Origin: Datura wrightii
Taxonomy: Eukaryota > Streptophyta > Magnoliopsida > Solanales > Solanaceae
Assembly (NCBI GenBank): GCA_035772735.1
Contig: JASDFA010000006.1
Span: forward strand, 31,289,501 to 31,353,500
Direction of reading: 5' to 3'
DNA: 64,000 bases
Numbering within the stretch: the stretch's first letter is position 1; each line of letters opens with the position of its first letter. Positions 12,124 to 24,085 of the stretch are shown here, piece by piece. The notes beneath the pieces are model-generated. The model had not been told where the DNA came from and did not search any database. It saw nothing but the letters and a program-made list of their open reading frames with translations. Both the position numbers and the translations under genes were made by a program.

Positions 12124-12990
12124 TTGAGGCTTTCTCCAAAAGGGGAGATGGTGTACTCCGTTATCAGGGAAGATTGTGTGTACCGAATGTGGGTGAGTTG
12201 AGACAATAGATACTAGCTGAGGCACACAGCTCGAGATACACCATTCACTCCGGTGCTACCAAAATGTACCACAATTTGCGGGATATTTTGCTGGTAGAAC
12301 GACATGAAAAGAGACATTTCTGAATTCTTAGCCAAGTGCCCGAACTACCAGCAAGTCAAGGTAGAGCATTAAAGGCCAGGAGGCATGACCCAAGATATCA
12401 GTATACCCATGTGGAAGTGGGAAGAAGTGAATATGGATTTCATTAGGGGTATACCTCAGACTCGCCGACAGCATGACTAAATATGGGTGGTAGTAGATCA
12501 GATGACTAAGTCAGCTCATTTCCTCCCTGTTAAAACCACAGACTAAGTTGAGGACTATGCCAAAATTTACATCCAAGAGTTAGTTAGACTTCATGGGGTG
12601 CCTTTGGCTATCATTTCAGATAGGGGAACACAGTTCACCTCACACTTCTAGAAATCCTTTCAAAAGGGACTAGGTACTCAGATCAAACTCAACACAACTT
12701 TCCACCCATAGACCGATGGGCAAGCTTAGCGGACTATTCAGACTCTAGAAGATATGCTGAGAGCGTGTGCGATAGATTTCAAGGGGAATTGGGATGACCA
12801 TTTGCCTCTTATCGAGTTTGCATACAACAGTTATCACTCTAGCATCCAGATGGACCCATTTGAAGAATTATATGGTAGAAGGTGTTAGATCTCCTGTAGG
12901 GTGGTTTGAAGTTGGTGAAGCTACCTTGATAAGTCCAGACTCGGTTCATGAGGCAATGCAGAAAGTTCATCTCATCCGAGAAAGGTTGAA
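12124..12990 (+). pseudogene. Integrase core of gypsy element 1
   Basis: GRLCVPNVGELRQ opens this part. The zinc-binding segment, the catalytic core (MDFI, DRLTKSAHF, SDRGTQF-like words) and TDGQ can be followed only across many stops and frame changes. The end is better kept: LPLIEFAYNSYHSS-like sequence, GRRC, and WFEVGEATLISPDSVHEAM (12900-12960). Integrase would insert the cDNA into the chromosome; this copy is dead. Confidence 0.8.
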
Positions 12991-13024
12991 AACATCTCAG
13001 TGTCACTAGAAATCTTATGCCGAT

Positions 13025-13490
13025 GTGCGGAGAAGAGAGTTAGAGTTTGCAGTTAATGACTGGGTATACCTAAAAATTTTGCCCATGAAAGGGGTGATGA
13101 GGTTTGGAAAGAAGGGGAAGCTCAGTCCGAGGTATGTGGGACCTTATAAAATTTTGAGGCGTATCGACAATGTTGCCTATGAGCTAGAGTTACCTTCAGA
13201 ACTAGCATCTATACATCCATTTTTCCATGTGTCACTTCTGAAGAAGTGCATCGGAGATCCAACCTCAGTCGTGCCATTGGACAGCGTGGGAATAAAGGAT
13301 AATCTCTCATATGAGGAGGTACCAGTCCAGATTCTTGACCGTCAGGTTTGTAAGCTAAGAAACAAGGAGATAGCTTCAGTCAAGGTTTTATGAAAAAATC
13401 AACAGGTTGAAGGAGCTACGTGGGAGGCCGAAGCAGATATGATGGCCAAATACCCGCATTTGTTCTCTACCGGCTCTAGCACAGTTTGAG
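13025..13490 (+). pseudogene. Integrase C-terminus and chromodomain-like tail, element 1
   Basis: RRRELEFAVNDWVYLKI, MRFGKKGKLSPRYVGPYKI and FHVSLLKKCIGDP form the integrase C-terminal domain. They are followed by YEEVPVQILDRQVCKLRNKE and, after a stop at 13391, VEGATWEAEADMMAKYPHLF, the chromodomain-like tail of Tekay-type chromoviruses thought to guide insertion to heterochromatin. Confidence 0.85.
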
Positions 13491-13713
13491 ATATTAGTTT
13501 CGACCCTAGAACTCAATTTTGTTTTCATGACTCAGTTCAGTCTCTTTTATGCTTTTGAATGTATGTATGAAAAGAGAATTTAGTTCAGTTATGTATTCTG
13601 AAACGGATGTAGTTGTTCCATCAGTTTTGGAGTTAAATGAATAGTATCTGGAACTTTAATTGTTATTCTTTTCTTTCCTGCGTGTTTTCTAACATTTAAG
13701 GATGAATGTTTTC

Positions 13714-13722
13714 AAGGGGGAG
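13714..13722 (+). other. Polypurine tract of gypsy element 1
   Basis: AAGGGGGAGA lies a few bases before the 3' LTR start at 13727, the usual place for second-strand priming. Confidence 0.75.
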
Positions 13723-13726
13723 ATAT

Positions 13727-16215
13727 TGTAATGCATCGGAAACTCAAAATCAATATCCGGGACTTAAATCAAAAAATCTAAAAAACTGCAGAAATATTAC
13801 AGGATGGCCCACCTGATGAGTCGTTAGGCAACCTCACGACTCGTTAGGTGAGCCGTGAGGAGGAGGCTGGATAATGTAAAGGAGGGCGACGGTGTACCTA
13901 ACGAGGGACTTCACGAGTTGTGGTCACTGACCACGACCCGTTAGGTCACTCGTGGTCAGACCTAAGTTGAGAAAATATTGTGTTGTCCAGTGTACTTGAC
14001 GAATGGGGGCAACGAGTCGTGGTCCCCAGTAACGACTCGTTATGTCCCCCATCACCATCCTTAGCTAATTTAGCTAGTGCACCTGACGGGCGTGACCATG
14101 AGTCGTGGTCAGTCACCACAACCCGTTAGGGTCACCTGACAGTTTTTCCCAGCGATTTTCTAAGAGCTATTTAGTAATTTCCTACCCTCCCAAGCTTTAA
14201 ACTATGCCGTTTTAGCATTAATTTCAGACGTTTTAGTGGGGGTAACAACTTCTCTTCCTCATTCCCCACTCAAACCCTCTAGAAACAGAACGTAGAGTTC
14301 TCTCTCAGAGTATTTCAGAGCAAGAGCTAGGGCAGATCTTTCCTCTTTGATTCTCAAGTGATTTCTCCAGTTTTCTTCGTCAAGTATGTGGGATTTAATG
14401 AGGAAATTGTCCTTCCCTTGTGTCCCCCAATTTCCTCCCGTAATTTCCCTATCAGTTTAGCCCTGAGATTTTTGAATAAGTAGAAAACTTCATATGGGTT
14501 TTCGTTAATTTCAATTGGGTTATTACCCATGTTTATTGTTCACATAATTTTTGTCAATTTGTAGATAATTGTTGTTGTTCTGGCCAAGATGATTTGCAGC
14601 CTTAAATTTTTGAGTATGGATTATTGCGTATTAAATTCCGTCTATTTTTGCAAAGTATATTGTGGGTTGATTTTCCTAGAAATTTCTATTGTAAATATTT
14701 GTTGAGTAATTATTCCCCTAATGAGAATGATTTAGCCCTGCTAGATGAGATTTCTTTAATTCTTGAAACTTCACTATAATATGAAATTGTCTGTGTTGTC
14801 GGATTGAATGAGCTCTCTATGAACTGCTTAGTAGTCTAGTCAGTTAGAACACGGAACTTTATCTTTTATAACTATTCAGAAGGTGTCAACTGATCAGTTT
14901 GACTACAGTCTATTCCTAAGGTGTCAGTGGTGCCTCTCAGTTATCAGAACTAGACTCAGATTATAGTTATTTGGTCCATTAGGCGGTCATGACATTTTAC
15001 ATTTATAGCTCTGACCAGCCTCAAGACCCCAGTTCAGTTACAGTTTGTTCTTAGACGGTTACGACGCTTCCAGATAAGCAGCTCTAACTAGTCTACAATC
15101 CAGTTTCAGACTCCGGTCTGATAAGACTCTCAGGGTACTTTCTGTTATATGTCCCTGACTAGTCTTGGATCCCAGTTTCGAGCTATCATCCTAGCAGTTA
15201 AGTATAGGTTTCTAGTGGGAGTAGGACTTAGCACCGAGCGGGTCGGGGTTCTAGTGCACCCGGTTCCTACAACTACGTTGCCAGCGTAGGTTACAATAGT
15301 ACTTGGCTTGATTGGCCCCTGACTTTTGTGATCACCTAGTTCATGCTTTTATACCCTGGCAAGGTATATTGGGTCCTACCGATTGGGTGTATACATCAGA
15401 CTCCATATCTAGCTCACATGGTTAAATGTTGATTATAGACTCTCCCACTAGTAAGTTAGTCCACTCTCAGATTTCTCAGTTCAGATCAGTTCAGTGCAGT
15501 ATCTTAACTTAGTATCTCAAACTTAGGACATGTTTATGACCATCAGTTAGGGTCATTTTTGACCATATCAGTTCTACATTAGTTGTATTAGTTTTCAGCC
15601 TATCAGTTGGTCATTTCAGGTCGTATCAGTTCAGTTACTAGTTCTGTCATATTATTCATGTTTCTCTCACTTACTTAGTACATTCAAAGTACTGACACAT
15701 ACTTTTATGCTGTATCATTTCATGATACAGCTGCAGGTTCTCAGATTCAGCACCGCTAGCCACCGCAATTTAGATTCTCCACCTCAGTAGTGAAGTGTGA
15801 GTCCTCATCATCCGAGGCATTATTTCTTTTTTTCAGTCATTTATTAGTTTCAGTTAGACTTTGAGTTAGCTTGGGGGTTTGTCCCAGCAACTCCTCAGTT
15901 AGATGGCTTTTATACAGACATGACTTTCAGATTTATCAGTATTATTCAAATGTTTTAAGCTTTATACTTTCAGACTTTTCTTTCACAAATGTTTTATGAT
16001 ATTATTTTAAATTTCGGCTATGTATGATTACTCAGAATACTATGTAGCATTCAGACCGAATGACTCCATGAAATTACGTCGATACTTCCACATATTATGG
16101 GTAACATAGGAGACATCTCTATTTTTCCCCGACATGATATACCAGGGGTTGACTTGGTTTCACTTGTGGTTTCAAGTACCGTGTTACGTCCAGAGTGTAG
16201 GCTCCGGGCATGACA
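13727..16215 (+). repeat. 3' LTR of gypsy element 1
   Basis: It begins TGTAATGCATCGG and ends GGCATGACA, and matches the 5' LTR at 3733-6089. It is longer than its partner by two main indels (about 43 and 95 bases). Palindromic ACGACTCGT words cluster at about 13805-14140. Confidence 0.9.
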
Positions 16216-16220
16216 AATGG

Positions 16221-16796
16221 TATCATAAGATGTTAAAGTTTCCTCAACTGTCTTCTTTATATGGAAGATGTCAAGAAAGAAATTTTTACTAGATGTGATA
16301 GTTCAAATGGCCCTGATGGTTTGATAAGTTGTTTCTATTAGACATGTTATGATATAGTAGGAGGAGATGTGTATAATGTTGTGAAGACCTTCTACAAGGG
16401 ACATACATTTTCAAAATCCATCGCCCATGCTATCATTATTCTCTTACCAAAGATGAAATAGTACAGAACTTTTCAGAGATAAGACTGATTAGTCCCAACA
16501 ATTTCTTGAATAAGGTGATTCCTAGAGTATTGCATGACAAACTTGAAGCAATACTCCCATCACTGATTTCAACTAACTAAATTGATTTTGTAAATTTTTT
16601 TTATAGAAAATGTATTGCTGGGTCAAGAGATTGTTACTGATATTAGAAAGAGGGATAAATATGCAAATGTTGTCATCAAATTGGACATGAAAAAAATTAA
16701 GACAGAGTGTCTTGGTTGTTTCTCAGCAAAGTATTAAGAGAAATAGGATTCTTTGAGTTGTTCATTGGCAAGATATGGAGGCTTTTGGAAAATATC
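16221..16796 (+). pseudogene. L1-like LINE ORF2, part 2 (reverse transcriptase)
   Basis: After the AATGG duplication the LINE continues. Readable words, in shifting frames, are SNGPDGLISCFY, HAIIILLPK, LISPNNFLNKVIPRVLHDKL, NVLLGQEIVTDIRKR, NVVIKLDMKK (palm motif A region, catalytic Asp) and VSWLFLSKVLREIGFFELF. This is the first half of a plant L1 reverse transcriptase. It stops at IWRLLENIYS, where the MITE begins, and continues at 26311. Confidence 0.85.
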
Positions 16797-16831
16797 TACT
16801 CCCTCCATTTTAATTTATGTGATATACTTTG

Positions 16832-18945
16832 TGTTATACCCCTGGAACCCAAGGATCAGACCGCAGAGTCAAAATGGAGAAAAATTGGAAGTCCGCACCA
16901 GGTCACAAGACAGTTCGTGAGGTGGCTCGTTAGGTCGGACCATGAGTCGTGAAGTGACTCGTGGTAAGGCTGGGCTTGGCAGATTATTGGGAGGCCACGG
17001 GGGTGACCATGAGTCATGGTCAGACCTCACGACTCGTGAGGTCACCCATGGCGAGGATGGGATGCATGGGTAGGGATTTGAGGCAGTAGGGACCACGGGT
17101 GGTGACCACGAGTGGTGACCACGAGTCGTGGTCAACCACCATGATTCATGGGGTCCCCTGAGCTTGTTTGGGCAGTAGACATCACGGGTCCCAGCCACGA
17201 GTCGTGCCCCATGGTAATGACTCATGAGGTCCCTCGTGGGGACTGACAATTAGTAATTTCTGCGTTTTTAGTAAGGGTATTTTCATAATTTCTAAATTTC
17301 TAAGGTCTAAACTATGTTGTTTTAAGGTCTGAATGGGGTCTTTTAAGGGGTTTAAGTTCATGTTAAGCCTCGTTCATGCATGCAAGAGTATCGAGAGGAG
17401 AATAGAAGGTGATTCAAAGTGTTCTTCCTCAATTCCTCTAAATTCCATCTTGGGATAGCAAGGGAAGTTAAGAACCAAATAATCCAAGGTATGTAAGGTC
17501 ATCAATGGGCGAATCCTTCCACACCCATGCTCCTACTTTACGATTTTTACTTAAAATTTATCAAAAACTCATGGAGTTTTGTATTTGATTTAGATAAAAT
17601 CTAATGATTTAATTATGGGTTTTGTAATTTTGAAATATTATCATAATATATGGATTTTTGATCATCTTTTGAGATTTAAATTGATTATAATATTGTTGAT
17701 TTTGATTTCTAAGCAACTAAGCTTAATTATGCATGCCCATGATGAATTGATTTATGATCTACTATTTCCATGGTTGATATTTAAAAGCCCAGCAGGATTT
17801 ATGATTTGAAATATGAATTTATTCAAATACCCATTATGATTTGATGATTTTCAAGTTATATGTATGATCTACAATTATGCATGAAACCTATGATTTATGA
17901 ATTATGTTTCGCCGACTCACGGGCCTTATGTCATGGCTAGCTCACGTATGTTCAATTATGTTTACGATTATCATGATTTAACTAGCCCATGAATTCATGT
18001 ATATTATACTATGGGCACTATATATGTTTTGGGAGTAGTATCGAACACCGAGTAGGTTCGGGGCTCAGGTTAAGCCCTGGATCTCATGAACTACGAGCCA
18101 CCGCAGGTATGTTGGGACCCCTTTAATGTTAGTCCCTGGCCCAAATGGCCATTTTCATGGTGATATCACACTTTCTTGGTTCTACCCTTGGCAAGGTACG
18201 AACACCCTCCTAACTAGGGTTACAAGTCGGGCTTCACGTTTGCTCATATGGGGTATGTCGGTTAAGAGAATCTCCCACTGTTCCTTATGATTAATGCATG
18301 TTATGATTATGTATGTTGGCTCAAGTAATGTTAAGTAAATCTCTTCTATTGTGATTATGATTATGTTACGTTACGAATGTTTTGAAAACCTTGAGCCATA
18401 TGATATGTCATCATGATTTATGATACGAGCATGCTGTCCTATTCTCATGATCATTTATGAATTTCATACATGTTTTAAATGTCCGTTTTACTTACCTTGC
18501 ATACTCAGTAAATTTTACGTACTGACCGCATACTTTCTATGTTGTATCGTCTCATGATACAGGTCCTAGTTCTCAAGCTCGTCCTCACCTGTAGATAGTT
18601 TTAGATTCGCTCTCAGCGCTCTTGGTGAGTCCTCATGTTTCGAGGGCTGTATGTTCCTCCCTTATGTCATTTCTTTTAGCTTATAGATGTTGGATTAATT
18701 GGGGAGCTGTCCCATCAATCCGCGCTTCATGTTTAGAGGCTTATCAGACTACAAGTTGTATTCCGCCGTATTGTATAAGTCTTGTTCTAATTTTCCCTTT
18801 TGTTATGTTATGATTACGTTCTTTATGTTAAGTCTTCTACTCATGCGATTGAATTAGATGTATGCTCATGCCATGGGTCGATTGAGGGTCTCTCGGGGCT
18901 CCTTTTCCCGTGTCTACGATCCGGGTGTACGTTTGAGTCGTGAAA
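16832..18945 (+). repeat. 5' LTR of gypsy element 2
   Basis: It begins TGTTATACCCCTGG and ends GAGTCGTGAAA, where the partner has GGTCATGACA. It matches 24086-26100. Palindromic words around CCACGAGTCGTGG cluster at 16900-17240. Confidence 0.9.
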
Positions 18946-18949
18946 AACT

Positions 18950-18963
18950 AGGTATCAGAGCCA
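18950..18963 (+). other. Primer binding site of gypsy element 2
   Basis: GGTATCAGAGCC follows the LTR by about five bases and is complementary to the 3' end of initiator tRNA-Met, the primer used by most plant gypsy elements. Confidence 0.85.
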
Positions 18964-19139
18964 AACCTAGGGAGTCTGAAAGGCACGTTAAGTAGATTCT
19001 TTGTCATAGGTGTGAAGCGCGCCACACTTATGATGAAGATGCTACTAGACGTTTAGGAAATGTTCCCTTCTTTCATGATCTATGTCGTGCGATGAAGTCC
19101 TTTACTCTCCTAATTCGTGCTATTTGCGTTTGCAGAATC

Positions 19140-20065
19140 ATGCCTCCACGTCGAGTAAACGCCAGGAGAAATGGTAATTGAAATGATCATGAGGGTGCCC
19201 ATGATGGTGAGCATCAGCCAGCTCCACCCATTCATGAGGAGCACATACCAGAGCCAACTGCCTACGCCGAGTTTCGGACGGCCATTCAGATGCTGGCACA
19301 GGCCATGACTGCCCATGTCCAGAATCAGACAGTGGCGCATTTCCCTTAGAATGGGAATGCAGTGGCAGCTAGAGTGAGGGATTTCTTGAGGATGAGCCCT
19401 CCGGAGTTCAGGGGGTCAAAGGTGGATGAGGATCCACATGATTTTATAGAGGAGATTCTAAAAATCACCCAGGTTATGAGGGTGAACAATGGGGAATGCG
19501 TTGACTTGACCTCCTAATAGCTAAAGGGGGTAGCACATATATGGTTTAAGCAATGGAGGGATGCCAGGGCGGCGGGTGCCGGCCTGATAGGTTGGGATGA
19601 GTTTTACACCGCATTCATCGATCGATGCTTCCCTCGGGAGATGAGGGAGCTCAAGGCTGCCGAGTTTATGAATTTGAAGCAGGGTAACATGTCTATCTAG
19701 GAGTATGCATTGGAATTCACCCGGTTATCGAAATATGCTATGGAGTTGGTGGTGGATCAGCAGGCTCGGGTGAGCTGTTTTGTGCATGGAGTAGCAGATT
19801 ACTTCGACAAGGATTGCCGGATCGCCATGCTTCATCGGGACATTGATTTTCCCCGTATTTTATTGCATGCGCAATAGATGGAGTCAACCTATAGGAGGCA
19901 GAGAGAGGCCAAGAGGGACAGGACCGACAGCTACGGGGTTTCTCAGGCTAGGAACTTTCCTAAACAAGCAAGAAAGGCTCTTTCTATCTTATTGGTCAAG
20001 CGCTAACGAGCAAGAAAAGGGATTCGCTAAGAAGCAACGGGTTAGGAGGTAGACCACGTCAGCAT
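19140..20065 (+). pseudogene. Gag of gypsy element 2
   Basis: MPPRRVNARRNGN begins the frame. FRTAIQMLAQAMTAHVQNQ, VDEDPHDFIEEILKITQVM, WDEFYTAFIDRCFPREMREL and EFMNLKQGNMSI follow. Stops replace expected Gln residues at several points (for example after NGN, after HFP and in the YALEF region), and the frame shifts near 19900. It is the structural Gag protein, broken in this copy. Confidence 0.85.
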
Positions 20066-20170
20066 ACCCAGCACAGGTCCCTCACTCCAACTCTATCATC
20101 GGCCAACATGCCATCCAGGTTCATGGGAGATTAGTGGAGCAGGGCTACAGGCTCGAGGGATCGTGGTAGC

Positions 20171-20404
20171 ATGCAGTTGGAGCGCACTTTTCCAGTTTGT
20201 GCGAAGTGCGGCAAGAATCATCTCGAGAGGTTCCTGGTCGACTCGGATGCTTGTTTTGGGTGTGGCAAACCCGAACACAGGATCAGAGATTTCCCTGCAG
20301 CCAGTTCTACCACTCCAGTAGCACGACCCCCTCAGCAGGGTGCCTCCACTAGTTCAGCAGATGGTCAACGCCAAAACAGATTTTATGCCCTGCTGCCTCG
20401 CTAG
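20171..20404 (+). pseudogene. Gag zinc knuckle region, element 2
   Basis: The frame reads CAKCGKNHLERF and CFGCGKPEHRIRDFP. This is a CCHC-type knuckle in which the final Cys is replaced by Phe. A Pro/Ser/Gln-rich linker ending NRFYALLPR joins it to the protease. The stop at 20402 stands in place of Gln. Confidence 0.8.
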
Positions 20405-20425
20405 GAGCAGGAGGCTTCTCCAAAT

Positions 20426-20716
20426 ATGGTCACGGGTGTGTTTCAAGTCTTCCATATTGATGCTTATGCTTTGTTAGATCTAGGAGCTACTTTGTCTTTT
20501 GTGACCCCTTACATTGCTAGTAGGTTTAGAGTTAGTCTTGAGATTTTGTCAGAACCGTTCTCCATATCTACTCCAGTCGGTGAACCAGTGGTAGCTAGGG
20601 GGGTATTTAGAGGGTGTTCTATCACAGTGTTGTATAAGGTTACCTCCGTAGACTTAGTCGAGTTGGCCATGACGGACTTTGATATCATCTTGGGTATAGA
20701 TTGGTTGTTTGCATGA
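20426..20716 (+). pseudogene. Aspartic protease of gypsy element 2
   Basis: AYALLDLGATLSFVTPYIAS contains the active-site region. The catalytic motif usually reads D-S/P-G-A, and here it is DLGA. FRVSLEILSEPFSISTPVGE and the domain end DFDIILGIDWLFA follow. It would process the polyprotein; a stop follows directly at 20714. Confidence 0.85.
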
Positions 20717-20776
20717 TATGCTTCAATTAATTATAGGACCCGTGCGGTGGAATTTTGATTTTCAGGTGAGTTAGTT

Positions 20777-21860
20777 TTGGAATGGAAGGGTAATTCAGTT
20801 GTACCAGTCGGTCGCTTTATTTCCTACCTTAAGGCCAAGAAAATAATCTCTAAGGGTTGCATGTACAACCTAGTTAGGGTTAAGGATGTAGAGTCCGAGA
20901 CCCCGACTATTCAGTCAGTTGCAGTGGTGTGTGAGTATCTGGAGGTTTTCCCCGATGATTTGCCAGGTGTTCCTCCGGAGAGGGAAATTGATTTCGGTAT
21001 TGATCTATTACCCGATACGAAGCCTATCTCCATTCCTCCTTACAGGATGGCTCCAACCGAGCTAAAAGAGTTAAAAGAATAGTTAAAGGACTTGTTGGAT
21101 AAGGGTTTCATTAGACCGAGAAAGTCTCCATGGGGTGCACTGGTTCTCTTTGTTCAAAAGAAGGATGGATCACTTTGGATGTGTATTGATTACCGGCAGT
21201 TGAATAAGGTCACTGTCAAGAATAGGTACCCCTTGCCCAGGATTGATGATTTATTTGACCAGCTCCAGGGTGTCAGGTGTTTCTTGAAGATAGATCTCAG
21301 GTCCGGATACCATCAACTTAGAGTTCGGGAGTGTGATATCCCAAAGACAACCTTCAGAACCCAGTATGACCATTATGAGTTTGTAGTTATGTCATTTGGA
21401 CTAACCAATGCTCCTGCAAATTTTATGGACCCGATGAATAGGATGTTCAAGTGATATCTGGACATGTTCATGATCGTTTTCATCGATGATATTCTTATAT
21501 ACTCCCGGAGCGAGGAGGAGCATGCCGCTCATCTGAGGATAGTGCTGTAGACTCTCAAGGATCGTCAGTTGTATGCAAAGTTTAGCAAATGTGAGTTTTG
21601 GTTGGCCTAGATGGAATTTCTAGGCCATGTGGTATCAAGTGAGAGCATAAAAGTAGATTCTCAAAAAATCGAGGCAGTAAAGAATTGGCCTAGACCCGTG
21701 AGTCCTTCAGAAATTTGGAGTTTCTTGGGCCTAGCAGGTTACTATCGGAGATCTGTGGAGGGTTTTTCATCTATTTCCGCACCATTTACTAAGTTGAATA
21801 AGAAAAATATAAAGTTCCAATGGTCGGAGGCTTGTGAGAAAGCTTTCAGGAATTGAAGAC
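20777..21860 (+). pseudogene. Reverse transcriptase of gypsy element 2
   Basis: Motifs in order: LPGVPPEREIDFGIDLLPD, LLDKGFIRPRKSPWGA, WMCIDYRQLNKVTVKNRYPL, FLKIDLRSGYHQLRV, YEFVVMSFGLTNAPANFMD, then the catalytic FIDDILIYSRSEEEH and FLGHVVSSESIKVDSQKI. Stops at 21080, 21452, 21548 and 21608 lie where relatives have Gln or similar residues. The domain spans the usual length, so it died by point changes, not deletion. Confidence 0.9.
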
Positions 21861-22190
21861 CCGACTCACTCAGCACCAGTGTTGACTTTACCCGAGGGTA
21901 CAGATGGCTTTGTGGGGTATTGTGATGCTTCATGAGTTGGACTGGGATGCGTGATGATGCTGCATGGGAAAGTAATAGCATATGCCTCTCGACAGTTAAA
22001 GGTTCACGAAAAGATTTACCCGACTCATGATCTTGAGTTGTCCGCGGTGGTGTTTTCATTGAAGATATGGAGGCATTACTTGTATGGGGTCCATGTGGAC
22101 GTGTTCACGGATCACAAGAGCTTGCAATATATGTTCATGCAGAAGGATCTTAATCTTCGGTAAATGAGGTGGTTGGAGTTACTAAAGGAC
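21861..22190 (+). pseudogene. RNase H of gypsy element 2
   Basis: TLPEGTDGFVGYCDAS-like sequence, then KVIAYASRQLKVHEKIYPTH, DLELSAVVFSLKIWRHYLYG, VDVFTDHKSLQYMFMQKDLN. A frameshift near 21857 and a stop at 22161 (in place of Gln) break it. Confidence 0.87.
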
Positions 22191-23360
22191 TATAATATGA
22201 GTGTTCTTTACCACCCGGGCAAGGCTAATGTGGTTGCGGATGCACCTAGTAGGCTCTCCATGGAGAGTGTGTCCCACGTGGATAAGGGAAAGAAGGAGTT
22301 GGTAAAGGATGTCCACGGGCTTGCAAGATTGGGAGTTAGATTGATTGACTTGACAGATGGCGACGTTATTGTGCAGAATGGGTCAGAATCGTCCTTGGTG
22401 GTCGATGTCAAATCTAAGCAAGATGAGGATTCGATTTTGAGGAAGCTGAAGGAAGCAGTATGGAGTCAAAAGGTGGAGGTTTTCTCCCAAGGCGGAGATG
22501 ATATGCTACGATGCCAGGGTCAACTATGTGTCCCGGACATTGATAATTTGAGAGTTCAGATATTGCATGAGGCACATGGTACCAGGTACTCTATCCATCC
22601 GAGTTTCACAAAGATGTATCGAGACTTGCGAGAAATCTATTGGTGGAATGGTATGAAGAAGGATATTGCAGAGTTTGTAGCCAAATGTCCAAACTGTCAG
22701 CAAGTGAAGGTTGAGCATCAGAGGCCGGGAGGCGTACTTCAGGATATTAGGATTCTCACATGGTAGTGAGAAGAGATTAACATGGATCTCATTACAGGTC
22801 TACCTCGTACTCGATGACACTATGATTCCATTTGGGTAGTGGTAGACAGGTTAACCAAGGTTGCACACTTTCTACCGATGAAGACCACGGATTCAGCAAA
22901 TGATTATGTCAAGTTGTATATTTGGGAGTTGGTTTGACTTCATGGAGTGCCCTTGTTTATTATTTCATACCGAGGTTCTCAGTTTACCTCCCAGTTCTGG
23001 CGGTCTTTTAAGAAGGGACTTGGGACTCAAGTCAAGCTCAGCACGACCTTTCATCCGCAAACGGATGGCCAAGCCGAACGAACAATCCAGACTCTTGAGG
23101 ACATGTTGAGGGCATGTGTTATGGATTTCAAAGGTAGTTGGGATAGCCATTTGCCCTTAATCGAGTTTGCTTATAATAATAGCTATCACTCTAGTATCCA
23201 GATGGCGCCGTTCGAGGCTCTTTATGGGCGAAGGTGTAGATCACCTATCGAATGGTTTGAGGTTGGTGAGGCAGCCATGATAGGACCTGATTCGGTTCAT
23301 GAGGCCATTGTAAAGGTCCAGTTGATAAGGGACCGATTAAAAATCGCGCAGAGTCGTTAG
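22191..23360 (+). pseudogene. Integrase of gypsy element 2
   Basis: YHPGKANVVADAPSRLSMES opens the domain. The HHCC zinc finger is visible as H...H in HEAHGTRYSIHPSFTKMY and CPNCQQVKVEH, preceded by YWWNGMKKDIAEFVAKC. After a stop at 22765 the catalytic core continues with IWVVVDRLTKVAHFLP, LFIISYRGSQFTSQFW, TTFHPQTDGQAERTIQTLED and LPLIEFAYNNSYHSSIQM. The Asp before RGSQF is changed to Tyr, so the core would be inactive. Confidence 0.88.
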
Positions 23361-23363
23361 AAA

Positions 23364-23810
23364 TTGTATACTGATGTGAGGAGAAGGGATCTAGAGTTTG
23401 ATGTGAATGACTGGGTATTTCTAAAGGTATCTCCCATGAAGGGAGTGATGCGGTTTAGAAAGAAAGGGAAATTCAATCCCCGATATGTTGGTCCTTACAG
23501 GGTTATGAGAAGAGTTGGTAAGGCAGTGTATGAGTTGGACCTACCATCGGAGTTATCTTTTGTGCATCTCGTGCTTCATGTGTGCTCTTGAAAAAGTTCT
23601 TGGGTGATCCAGCTTTAGTAGTCCCTGTAAACGGCGTTGGTGTAAAGGATAGCCTTAGCTATGAAGAAATTCCGATGGAAATCTTGGATCGTCAGGTTCG
23701 GAGGCTGAGGAACAAAGAATTAGCTTCAGTTAAAGTATTATGGAGAAATCAGCATGTTGAAGGAGCTACGAGGAAAGCCGAAACAGATATGATGGCTAGA
23801 TAGCCACACT
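23364..23810 (+). pseudogene. Integrase C-terminus and chromodomain-like tail, element 2
   Basis: RRRDLEFDVNDWVFLKVSPM, KGKFNPRYVGPYRVMRRVG, a frameshift near 23585, LLKKFLGDPALVVPV, then YEEIPMEILDRQVRRLRNKE and VKVLWRNQHVEGATRKAE. The tail is the chromodomain-like segment typical of Tekay elements. It stops at 23801, slightly short of the PHLFS-type end. Confidence 0.85.
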
Positions 23811-24070
23811 TGTTCTCTACTAGCTCAGTTTCAGTTTGAGGTATCAGTTTTTGCCCTAAACCTCTAATTAGTTTTCATGTTCAGTTCATGCATACAAGTT
23901 TGTTTTATGATATCGTATATGTATGTGGTGTCTGAATTCAATTCAGCTATGTAGTTCTTTTCGGAGGTAGTCATTCCGTCAGTTTTCAGCTTAAATGATC
24001 AGTATTTGTATATGGTGATAGCTGGTTTTTGAGTTTTATGCATGTTTCTAACATTCGAGGACAAATGTTC

Positions 24071-24083
24071 CCAAGGGGGAGAT
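24071..24083 (+). other. Polypurine tract of gypsy element 2
   Basis: AAGGGGGAGA lies three bases before the 3' LTR at 24086. Confidence 0.8.
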
Positions 24084-24085
24084 AT

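Larger units (their letters stand above)
3733..16215 (+). mobile_element. Ty3/gypsy (Tekay-like chromovirus) LTR retrotransposon 1
   Basis: A complete but inactive element with two LTRs starting TG and ending CA, a 5-bp target duplication AATGG (3728-3732 and 16216-16220), an initiator-Met type PBS and a purine tract before the 3' LTR. The order gag, protease, RT, RNase H, integrase, chromodomain-like tail is that of Tekay/Del chromoviruses. Its integrase is interrupted by a solo LTR (9556-12123). Without that insertion the element is about 9.9 kb. It lies in an L1-like LINE, which continues on both sides. Confidence 0.92.
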